A model generated the notes under the pieces. The model was given only the letters and a program-made list of their open reading frames with translations, ran no database searches and was not told where the DNA came from. A stretch of 22,548 bases of DNA from JBLHGN01 sp047616325 (lineage in GTDB: Bacteria; Pseudomonadota; Gammaproteobacteria; Pseudomonadales; Cellvibrionaceae), in contig JBLHGN010000023.1 of the NCBI GenBank assembly GCA_047616325.1, positions 1 to 22,548 of the forward strand, in the 5' to 3' direction. This document shows, in pieces, positions 16,476-22,548 of this stretch; positions within the stretch are counted from its first letter, which is position 1, and each line of letters starts with the position of its first letter. The position numbers and the translations under genes were made by a program.

Positions 16476-16825
16476 CCCAATAGTTTATTAGTGGGATTTG
16501 TAGCTGTTTACCTTATGCCTTTGTGCAAGCACAGAGCATGCCTATAAATAGGGCATGCAACACTCCACTTTCATTAACTAAGGTTCAACGCCTCAATAAT
16601 CATTTTGGCGCCTATAGTGGCGCCAAAAACCTCAAAAAGACACGAAAAACAAAGGCTCAGCTCAAAAATCTAACACAATTAGTACTTTTCTAAGCCCGAT
16701 ACACTCTTCAGATTTATGTCCAAGTTTTCCTGAGCGCACCAATTTGAGCTTTTCTATTTTATTTGGGAGGAAAAGCGCCAATTTAGCGCAACGAACCACG
16801 TGCGATAAAATCGAGAAAAGTAAAG
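16476..16825. other. Intergenic stretch with two hairpins
   Basis: No gene was recognised. It contains a perfect hairpin at 16603-16628 and a smaller inverted pair near 16540-16560 (GCATGCC and GGCATGC around TATAAATA). Confidence 0.5.
16603..16628. terminator. Perfect GC-rich hairpin flanked by T and A runs
   Basis: TTTTGGCGCC (16603-16612) and GGCGCCAAAA (16619-16628) pair over ten bases around the loop TATAGT. The stem is symmetric, and on the plus strand A rather than T follows it, so it is not a classic plus-strand terminator. On the minus strand the same holds. It could be a weak bidirectional terminator or a repeat-type palindrome. Confidence 0.35.
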
Positions 16826-17828
16826 GGGGTCAAGTCTAGTGGTATATAGTTAATGGCGCTACTCTTCCTGTTATGGCTAGACCCCTACGAATAGATTTTG
16901 AAGGCGCTTGGTATCACGTGATGAATCGTGGTGCTGGCAGGCGTGCGATTTTTAAGAATGATGATCAGAGGCAATATTTTTTGTCGTTGTTAGGGGCGGT
17001 GACAGAGCGCTTTCAAGCAGATTGTCACGCTTATTGTTTAATGACAAATCATTACCATTTGATGCTACGTACGCCCAATGGAAATCTTTAGAGAATAATG
17101 CGTCATATCAATGGAGTGTATACGCAGTTCTATAACAGAAAGGAGCAAACAGACGGCCCCTTATTTAGAGGGCGCTATAAAGCAGTTTTAGTGGATGCCC
17201 AAGCTTATTGGTCTCATTTGTCGCGTTATATTCATAGAAACCCACTTGATGCGGGTATGGTCGACAGAATTGAAGACTATCCTTGGTCTAGCTTTCCTTC
17301 CTATATGGACAAATCACTAGCGCCTGAGTGGTTGAATACGGCTTACACCTTATCGGAATTTGGCTGTCGGAATCAATGAACAGCGTACAAAAATTTTGTT
17401 TATGGAGATGAAGTAAGCTCAGTTTACACATTCTATTCAAAGAAAAAAATTAGCTCTGTTCTGGGCGGTGATGATTTCATTTCACAAAACCCAAAAATCC
17501 AGATCGAGTATTGACGTGCCGGAGCTAAAAGCTGTTAAAAAGATTCCTTCAAAATTCGAAATAATTTTGCGCGTTTTAAAGGTTTGTGATGTGACGAAGA
17601 AGGAGCTAATGACATCTAGGCGGGGAACGGCAGTTACAAGCCCAGCGCGGTCGCTTGCCATGTTAGCGCTGCATGAGGAAGGTGATTTGACTTTGACGGA
17701 GATGGCATCGTTATTTGTTTGAGTGGCTACGCCAGTGCTGGAAGTACGATTAGAGGTATTCATAGTAAATTAGCGGGATCGAAGGAATTACAGAAGAGCT
17801 ATAACTTAATAACGCTAGATTTGACCCC
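16826..17828 (+). mobile_element. REP-bounded Y1 transposase element
   Basis: The decayed transposase gene is bracketed by a 14-base inverted repeat: GGGGTCAAGTCTAG at 16826-16839 and CTAGATTTGACCCC at 17815-17828, with 13 of 14 positions pairing. In REP-associated tyrosine transposases such short palindromic sequences flank the gene and are what the enzyme recognises. The right repeat overlaps the last codons of the gene. The unit is therefore a complete but inactivated element of about 1 kb. Confidence 0.7.
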
Positions 17829-17832
17829 TTAG
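16873..17832 (+). pseudogene. REP-associated tyrosine (Y1, IS200-like) transposase, inactivated
   Basis: From ATG 16873 the frame reads MARPLRIDFEGAWYHVMNRG and CHAYCLMTNHYHLMLRTP, with the His-x-His metal site of the Y1 superfamily. A TAG (17089-17091) interrupts GNL/RIMRHINGVYTQFYNRK, after which the same frame gives LSRYIHRNPLDAGMVDR, containing the tyrosine expected to attack DNA. Frameshifts near 17370, 17465 and 17717 are needed to follow the C-terminal half, which includes VYTFYSKKKISSVLGGDDF, then ARSLAMLALHEEGDLTLTEM and LSGYASAGSTIRGIHSKLAG, a DnaA-like helix-turn-helix typical of the longer members. The last stop is TAG 17830-17832. One nonsense and about three frameshifts make it non-functional. 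Confidence 0.88.
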
Positions 17833-17958
17833 TCTTTCTTAGAGTGATGAGTCTGCTCTCACTAGTGAAGCTTTTCTCCATCTGAAGTGAAGAATCTAAA
17901 CTGTTAGACACTGTATAAATTTATATAGTCGTATCATAAATAGTGCGATGTCACCAAT

Positions 17959-17988
17959 ATACCCCATATATGTTCCATATGTGGGGTT
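17959..17988. promoter_or_regulatory. Upstream palindrome, candidate HipB operator 1
   Basis: ATACCCCATATA and TATGTGGGGTTAT face each other around TGTTCCA. The core (CC-ATAT-GTGG type) is the same as in the two sites next to hipB, so it may be a distal operator. Confidence 0.4.
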
Positions 17989-18010
17989 ATTATATGTTCC
18001 TTTTTTAGCC

Positions 18011-18068
18011 GCTCCTCTTTTGTGGGGCTATTACGCATTATTTCTTTTCAATTGCTCCTCTTTTGTGG
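18011..18068 (+). repeat. 15-base direct repeat upstream of hipB
   Basis: GCTCCTCTTTTGTGG occurs at 18011-18025 and again, exactly, at 18054-18068, offset by 43 bases (about four helical turns). Each copy ends in GTGG, like the palindromic sites around it. It may be part of the hipBA control region. Confidence 0.6.
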
Positions 18069-18069
18069 T

Positions 18070-18126
18070 ATACCACATATGGAATACATGCATGGATTAA
18101 TGTGTGTAAATTTTCATATGTGGTAT
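18070..18126. promoter_or_regulatory. Paired inverted operator sites around the hipB promoter/start
   Basis: ATACCACATATG (18070-18081) and CATATGTGGTAT (18115-18126) are perfect reverse complements over 12 bases. Their centres are 45 bases apart, and the right one touches the hipB start codon. HipB proteins are known to repress their own operon by binding several spaced palindromic operators, so these are good candidates. The promoter itself, expected between them, is not clear by eye. Confidence 0.55.
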
Positions 18127-18526
18127 GAATATGGGTATCGACGTTAAGGCGGCGAGCATAGAAGCGGTCGCGGCAGCCATTGGCGCCAACCTAAAAGCGC
18201 AAATTCGCCACCAAGGCTCTATGAAGTCGTTCCGAGACGACACAGGCATTGCGAACACAACACTGTATCGATTAGAGCAGGGTGAAGAAGTGTCATGGCA
18301 TATCGTGATTCGGGCGCTGAAAGGCTTAGGCATGGAACACGTGCTAGAAGAGCTGCTAGTCCCGCCAAGCGAATCCCCCATTGAGCGCTGGAATTCTCAG
18401 GGTAAAGTGTCGGCTCAAACATCACGCTTAGTTTCGCGCGCGCTCGACCCGCATATCGAGGCTCCGGCTCAGTCAGTCGCAAAAGCCGTCAAGAAGGCAA
18501 AGATCGGGAGTCGTCATGCCCAGTAA
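18125..18526 (+). CDS. hipB: HipB-like antitoxin, XRE-family DNA-binding protein
   Basis: This 133-residue protein is encoded directly before hipA and overlaps it by 11 bases, the standard antitoxin-toxin order. Residues about 32-70 (SMKSFRDDTGIANTTLYRLE, then QGEEVSWHIVIRALKGLGM) form an XRE-type helix-turn-helix. It binds operator DNA and HipA, blocking the toxin and repressing the operon. It is longer than the E. coli protein (88 residues), with a basic C-terminal tail (VAKAVKKAKIGSRHAQ) that may be flexible. The start is uncertain: ATG 18125 lies inside the right operator palindrome, and a second in-frame ATG is at 18131. Neither has a good Shine-Dalgarno sequence. Confidence 0.85.
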   Translation: MNMGIDVKAASIEAVAAAIGANLKAQIRHQGSMKSFRDDTGIANTTLYRLEQGEEVSWHIVIRALKGLGMEHVLEELLVPPSESPIERWNSQGKVSAQTSRLVSRALDPHIEAPAQSVAKAVKKAKIGSRHAQ

Positions 18527-19835
18527 TGTGAAGGTGTCGGCGTGGGGAATGGATGTAGGGGTCGTCAGTTTTGATGGCGGCCGTGCAGCTAGCTTCCAGT
18601 ACTTCCCGCACTTTATTGGCACCGGGATTGAGCTTTCACCCCTACACATGCCGCTAGGCGCTCAGGTGTACCGTTTTCCCGAAAATCTGTCCAACGATGG
18701 AGTGTACGTAGACACGTTTTGTGGATTACCGGGACTCATTGCCGATAGCTTGCCAGAGAAATTTGGGAACCGATTGCTCGGTACCTGGCTTGCTAAACAG
18801 GGCCGGGACTTCGCTGATCTAAGCATTGCCGAACGGTTGTGTTACCTCGGTGAGCGTGGCATGGGAGCGTTGGAGTTTCATCCGGCTCAACCAGGTCCTG
18901 CGATCGAAGGTGTAGAGCTCGACGTAAGTGAGTTAATGGATGTTGCTCAGAGGGTCCTTTCTCGGGCCAGCGACGATGAGATACCGGATCAAGATTTGGC
19001 GTTGGAAAAACTTATCAGTGTTGGTGCCAGCGCAGGGGGGGCTAAAGCCAAGGCCGTCATTGCGTGGAACGAACAAACCCAATCTATCATGAGCGGGCAA
19101 GGGGAGCTAAAATCTGGCTATACACATTGGCTGCTGAAGTTTGATGAGATCCCGAATGAAGAGCACGCAGACGCCAGTCAGATTGGCAGGATTGAATACG
19201 TGTACCATCAAATGGCCGTGGACTGCGGCATCTCGATGATGCCCTGTCAGCTGTTAGAGGATGGAGAGCGCGCGCATTTTATGACCCAGCGCTTCGACCG
19301 AACCGAGGCAACGCAAACACTCGCATCACGTAAATTGCATGTACAAACGTATTGCGGGATTGCGCATGCTGACAGAAATCCTCCCGGACAATATGGTTAT
19401 GAGCACTTGTTTAAGACCGCTCGCCAGCTCGGTCTAGGTCAAGATGACCTGGACGAATTGTTTAGACGTATGGTGTTTAACATTGTTGCGCGCAATCAGG
19501 ATGATCATTCCAAAAATCATGGATTTTTACTCGATGACATAGAGCCTCGCTGGATGCTCTCGCCGGCCTATGATTTATGCTTTTCGTACAAGCCTGGAAA
19601 TCCTTTTATCAGCTCTCACCAAATGAGCTGCTCAGGAAAGCGTGACGGTTTTGCAGTGCAGGATTTAATCGATTGCGCGAGAACGGCTGACATTAAATCT
19701 GTTAAAGCTAAAAAAATAATTGATGATGTGCTGGGGGTGACCCGTTATTTTTCGGCGTACGCAAACGAGTGTGGCTTACGCGAAGATATCTCTTCATCGA
19801 TTAAAAATAGTTTTCGGTTCTGTTTAGGTAAATAA
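18516..19835 (+). CDS. hipA: HipA-family serine/threonine kinase toxin
   Basis: This 439-residue kinase is of the HipA family. In E. coli HipA phosphorylates glutamyl-tRNA synthetase and halts growth, causing persistence; the target here is unknown. Seen in the sequence are an N-terminal subdomain (about 1-130) and ISVGASAGGAKAKAVIAW (167-184), the nucleotide-binding loop of the family. FNIVARNQDDHSKNHGFLLD (321-340) is the catalytic loop with D329 and metal-binding N334, and SPAYDLCFS (349-357) carries the second metal-binding aspartate D353. All key residues are present, so it is probably active. The start is ATG 18516 with GGGAG about seven bases upstream, inside the end of hipB, which favours coupled translation. 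The operon sits between a decayed transposase and a gene-poor stretch, consistent with horizontal gain. Confidence 0.93.
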   Translation: MPSNVKVSAWGMDVGVVSFDGGRAASFQYFPHFIGTGIELSPLHMPLGAQVYRFPENLSNDGVYVDTFCGLPGLIADSLPEKFGNRLLGTWLAKQGRDFADLSIAERLCYLGERGMGALEFHPAQPGPAIEGVELDVSELMDVAQRVLSRASDDEIPDQDLALEKLISVGASAGGAKAKAVIAWNEQTQSIMSGQGELKSGYTHWLLKFDEIPNEEHADASQIGRIEYVYHQMAVDCGISMMPCQLLEDGERAHFMTQRFDRTEATQTLASRKLHVQTYCGIAHADRNPPGQYGYEHLFKTARQLGLGQDDLDELFRRMVFNIVARNQDDHSKNHGFLLDDIEPRWMLSPAYDLCFSYKPGNPFISSHQMSCSGKRDGFAVQDLIDCARTADIKSVKAKKIIDDVLGVTRYFSAYANECGLREDISSSIKNSFRFCLGK

Positions 19836-20409
19836 GTATATGACCTGAATGGCAATAAGTTAAGGAATTTAGCATGGGAATTTTGATGAGGAAAATGGTC
19901 GAATATAGTATAATTCACCATGAAAAATCATACCCCATTATCCCCAGGATTTCACTTGTTAACACTCCGCCGAACACCTCGTTCGCATCGAAAAGTTATC
20001 CGAAATGAAAGGGCAGAGGGTAAAGTATTGCGTTTTGCCTTTTAACCGAAAGCCCAGATTATTTCTGAGTTTTTTCTTTCCGCATGGTCTATTTAGAGTA
20101 TGCGTTTATTGGGCTGTTCTAGAGGGACGATCGCTAAATTTTCAAAAAGGCTAAGATCTAACGATTGCCAGCAGTAACAACATACTTCCAAACTGCTTGC
20201 AGGTGTCTAATGGGTAGGGAATGTGAAGTTGGCAAAAGATAGGAGCTTTGTAGTCTATTGTTAGCATGTCTGTAGCGTATTAGGCGAAAATATATTATTT
20301 ATGCTCAATACTCCCGCTTACTTACACTCGCAAAAAAAATGCCATTTTTATAATCCCCGAAAGTGGAAAAAATGATGCCCCATAACACAACTAACCACAG
20401 GCCACCGCT
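19836..20409. other. About 570 bp without a recognised gene
   Basis: No known family, strong terminator or repeat was recognised. A TATAAT at 19909-19914 precedes a 41-codon ORF at 19920-20045 that looks like chance coding (many Arg, no motif). The stretch must hold the promoter of the downstream metallophosphoesterase operon. Confidence 0.4.
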
Positions 20410-21708
20410 TTGAAGCAAACTCCCGACATACGCCCCCACGAATATTGTGGAGAAACTTGGCTCGATGCACGCCTGCCGAGCGCCCGCCAGGACTGGAGGG
20501 CTAGCGGTAAGCACAGTATGCTTGTGGATGATCGCAAGGGCTTCGAGCAGCATATGGGCCAGCTTAACTGGCAGTGGCCTAGCTGTGACGTGGTCTTTAT
20601 TTCCGACGTGCACGCCGACGCCGATGCCTTTTTAGCGGCTCTAGTGGCAAGTGGTGGCATAGAAAAAACAGGTGCCGCCGATACACAGTTTCATTTAACG
20701 ACTAAAGGCAGGGCTGCACATTTTATCATGGGCGGCGATTTTTTTGATAAGGGTCCCAGTAACCTGCGGGTGTTGCGCGTATTGAGATTACTAATAGATT
20801 GCGGTGCCAGTATCGACTTATTGGCCGGTAATCATGATATTCGTGTGCTCTACGGCATGGGTTCGGTGGGCAAAAAACACGAACCACACAGTACCCACTT
20901 TTTTGTTCGTATGGGGGGCAAGGCGGTATCCTTTTTAAAGGAGTTGCGCGACGACTACCTATCGCATCCAGCCGCACTTGACGGTATACCCGACCAAGCC
21001 ACCTGTAAAAAATTACTTTTCCCTTCTGAGGCCTGGTGGGAAGATTTTCCTGCGCGGGTAGCCACATTCATTTCGCCACTGGCTGTTAAACGGGAAATGA
21101 AAAAAATTCGCAATAAAACCTCGCGCTTTGAGAACCTTTGTGGAAAATCTGGTTTGTCGCTGCGGGAGGTTTATGCAGCGGCGCTGAAATGGCAGGCATT
21201 GTTTTTGTCTCCTAGCGGTGAGTTTCATTGGTTTTTCGATATCATGCGTTTGGCGAGCCACAAGGGTTCATTTCTATTTGTTCACGCAGGCTTGGATGAC
21301 AACGTTGCAGGCATGATTAGCAAGCACGGTGTGACTTTTGTAAATCAATCCTTTAAAAAAGAACTGTTGGCTAATGCTTTTGAGTTCTACTACGGCCCGA
21401 TTGCCAATACAATACGCACCAAATACCGAGCGGTGGATATGCCGTTTACCGAAAGGGGTTCACAACAATTAGGTGATGCCGGTATTACGGCAATTGTTCA
21501 TGGACACCGCAATTTACATTTCGGGCAACGGATAGTATTTCGCAAAAACATCCTTCATTTTGAATGTGATATCACTCTGGATAGCGGCACACGACGGCGC
21601 GAAGGTTTAAAGGGCTGTGGAGCAGGTGCCACCATTTTTTCTCCCGACGGTTATGCGTTGGGCATCAGCAGTGACTATAAAAAAATTAAGGTTTTCCAGC
21701 CGGGTTAA
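20410..21708 (+). CDS. Metallophosphoesterase (calcineurin-like)
   Basis: This 432-residue protein carries the two-metal phosphoesterase signature. FISDVHADADAF (63-74) is the DxH site (D66, H68), IMGGDFFDKGPSN (106-118) is the GDxxDRG site with Lys in place of Arg (D110, D113), and LLAGNHDIRVL (137-147) is GNH(D/E). LFVHAGLDDN and later IVHGHRNLHFG give the remaining metal-binding histidines. It should hydrolyse a phosphoester; the substrate is unknown. The start is uncertain: an in-frame TAA at 20392 leaves TTG 20410 as the earliest start, and I keep it because RPHEYCGETWLDARLPSARQ looks like a conserved leader; ATG 20518 (MLVDDRKG) is the alternative. It heads a same-strand group with the amphi-Trp and DUF6635 genes. 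Confidence 0.85.
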   Translation: MKQTPDIRPHEYCGETWLDARLPSARQDWRASGKHSMLVDDRKGFEQHMGQLNWQWPSCDVVFISDVHADADAFLAALVASGGIEKTGAADTQFHLTTKGRAAHFIMGGDFFDKGPSNLRVLRVLRLLIDCGASIDLLAGNHDIRVLYGMGSVGKKHEPHSTHFFVRMGGKAVSFLKELRDDYLSHPAALDGIPDQATCKKLLFPSEAWWEDFPARVATFISPLAVKREMKKIRNKTSRFENLCGKSGLSLREVYAAALKWQALFLSPSGEFHWFFDIMRLASHKGSFLFVHAGLDDNVAGMISKHGVTFVNQSFKKELLANAFEFYYGPIANTIRTKYRAVDMPFTERGSQQLGDAGITAIVHGHRNLHFGQRIVFRKNILHFECDITLDSGTRRREGLKGCGAGATIFSPDGYALGISSDYKKIKVFQPG

Positions 21709-21749
21709 ATGAAAATTCATTATTAGTTTATGCGCGGCGACAGCATTCT

Positions 21750-21765
21750 AAGGGGAATTGATGTG
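21750..21765 (+). promoter_or_regulatory. Ribosome binding site that sets a GTG start
   Basis: AAGGGG lies about eight bases before GTG 21763-21765, whereas the in-frame ATG at 21730 has no purine-rich stretch before it. This decides the start of the amphi-Trp gene. Confidence 0.65.
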
Positions 21766-22050
21766 TCTGAAGAAAAGAACGATTTTCGTTTTGAATCATT
21801 GGAAGACAGAAAAAGTATTCGCAAAATTCTTGAAGCTATGGCCGATGGTTTTGATGGTGGCGCGCTGAGCTTTAGCGATGATCAAGGTGGAATCTCCATG
21901 TCTCCTGACGGGCTTTTACACATAAAGCTTAATGCAGAAAAGGAGGATGGTCAGAATAGAATCAACCTGCGGGTTACTTGGCAAGAGCCAGACGATAAAA
22001 TCCTTAAAAACAAAACGCTTAAAATAAACAAGAAAAATATTAAAAAATAG
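21763..22050 (+). CDS. Amphi-Trp domain protein
   Basis: From the GTG start the product is 95 residues. An N-terminal charged helix (SLEDRKSIRKILEAMADGFD) is followed by a beta region and ends NRINLRVTWQEP, with the tryptophan in an alternating amphipathic strand. This pattern (helix, 'G-x-L-S-F' strand, then 'x-I-x-L-x-V-x-W') fits the small amphi-Trp domain, named from proteins found near the GAK-system ATP-grasp and HprK-related kinase genes; the assignment is from memory, not a search. The lysine-rich tail (KNKTLKINKKNIKK) is unusual. It has no enzyme motif and probably acts by binding. It follows the metallophosphoesterase by 54 bases and precedes the DUF6635 gene by 62 bases. Confidence 0.7.
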   Translation: MSEEKNDFRFESLEDRKSIRKILEAMADGFDGGALSFSDDQGGISMSPDGLLHIKLNAEKEDGQNRINLRVTWQEPDDKILKNKTLKINKKNIKK

Positions 22051-22112
22051 GTGGCAATAATTGTGTTTTATCTATGTGTTTATTTTGATCTTTATCCTGC
22101 GTGGTTTGCATT

Positions 22113-22548
22113 TTGAAGCATACAGTGCTGGATGAGAATTTGGTGAGAGCGGCTATTGCTGAAGCAGCCCACGACTATTTTGAGGGCTGCCTTAAGCGAG
22201 TGCCAGATTTTTCGCGGCGATGTTTTTTGTATCCTGGCGCGTGGCGAATAAATAAAAGGGCCTTCGGTTGGGATTTAGTTAAAGTGCCTGTCAATGTTGT
22301 GTGGGCACCCTTTTATATACTCGCTTGCTGCGCAAGTATACTTGCCAAGCGCGCCGGATGGCTGCGCATACATAAGTTTTTTAAAGCTACGCCAAGCGGT
22401 TTTAGCACTAGAGTTCACGCAGACGTACAAAAGCTAATCTACAGCGAATTACTTGCCGGCGACGGACATTCTGCCAATGACGTATTGAAAGAAGCTATTA
22501 TTGCGCGACTGCAGTCCATTTCCGCAGCACAGGGCCAGTACACGCCAT
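22113..22548 (+). CDS. DUF6635 family protein (cut by window edge)
   Basis: An open frame with no stop runs to the window end, 145 codons from TTG 22113. It opens LVRAAIAEAAHDYFEGCLKR and VPDFSRRCFLYPGAWRINKR, followed by a hydrophobic, probably membrane-associated stretch (VPVNVVWAPFYILACCASIL). Then come RIHKFFKATPSGFSTRVHADVQKLIYSELL and EAIIARLQSI. The order (RAAI..AAHDYF, F-x-L-x-G-A-W-R, LGWDL-like FGWDL, then V-x-x-L-I-x-x-E-L-L) matches what I know as DUF6635, a family of unknown function. The start is uncertain; GTG 22101 and later GTG/TTG codons are alternatives, and none has a strong Shine-Dalgarno sequence. It lies in one line with the metallophosphoesterase and amphi-Trp genes, suggesting an operon. 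Confidence 0.72.
   Translation, partial: MKHTVLDENLVRAAIAEAAHDYFEGCLKRVPDFSRRCFLYPGAWRINKRAFGWDLVKVPVNVVWAPFYILACCASILAKRAGWLRIHKFFKATPSGFSTRVHADVQKLIYSELLAGDGHSANDVLKEAIIARLQSISAAQGQYTP

Noticed and set aside
19920..20045. 41-codon ORF after a TATAAT in the gap between hipA and the phosphoesterase
   Set aside because: No ribosome site, no motif, and an arginine-rich composition typical of chance frames.
20372..20409. ATG codons at 20372 and 20375 as starts of the metallophosphoesterase
   Set aside because: Both are out of frame with the gene, and an in-frame TAA at 20392 closes the frame upstream of the TTG.

Overview
The window looks like a chromosomal segment of a marine gammaproteobacterium. 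The best guess, from how the proteins read and not from a search, is a Cellvibrionales-type organism (Saccharophagus/Teredinibacter-like). The evidence is a standard glyA, a standard ettA, a DUF748 envelope protein, a DUF6635 protein, and base composition close to balanced in the housekeeping genes but AT-rich between genes. No tRNA, rRNA or CRISPR array was seen.

Layout. (1) 1-263: the 3' end of an IS30-family transposase. (2) 384-3652, minus strand: a tight three-gene unit. In transcription order it encodes a PhoU-like/aminoglycoside-phosphotransferase-like fusion kinase, a RimK-like ATP-grasp enzyme resembling the 'GAK system' ATP-grasp family, and a histidine phosphatase. (3) 3653-4241: a 170-bp palindromic MITE-like repeat and a (ACAGAT)9 microsatellite that lies inside a small ORF directly before the next gene. 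(4) 4242-6716: a DUF748/AsmA-like envelope protein. (5) 7515-10775: glyA (minus) and ettA (plus), divergently arranged. (6) About 10.8-17.9 kb: a graveyard of mobile and accessory DNA. It holds a broken IS21 istA, a serine-recombinase C-terminal fragment, a group II intron reverse-transcriptase fragment, a decayed three-gene DUF2589-type cluster, one intact small conserved gene at 16110, and a decayed REP-associated (Y1) transposase still carrying its terminal inverted repeats. (7) 17959-19835: a hipBA toxin-antitoxin operon with palindromic operators upstream. (8) 20410-22548: a metallophosphoesterase, an amphi-Trp-domain protein and a DUF6635 protein that runs off the window, all on the plus strand.

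How the genes may work together. The most interesting signal is that regions 2 and 8 share a theme. Both encode phosphoryl-transfer or phosphate-handling enzymes. One contains a GAK-like ATP-grasp enzyme and the other an amphi-Trp protein, and these two families are known to sit together in the uncharacterised GAK neighbourhood. The usual HprK-related kinase is not seen here; a PhoU-kinase fusion, a histidine phosphatase and a metallophosphoesterase are present instead. That these six genes form one system, now separated by about 17 kb, is an inference that needs comparative genomics. The remaining accessory region is mostly decayed, and the hipBA operon looks intact.
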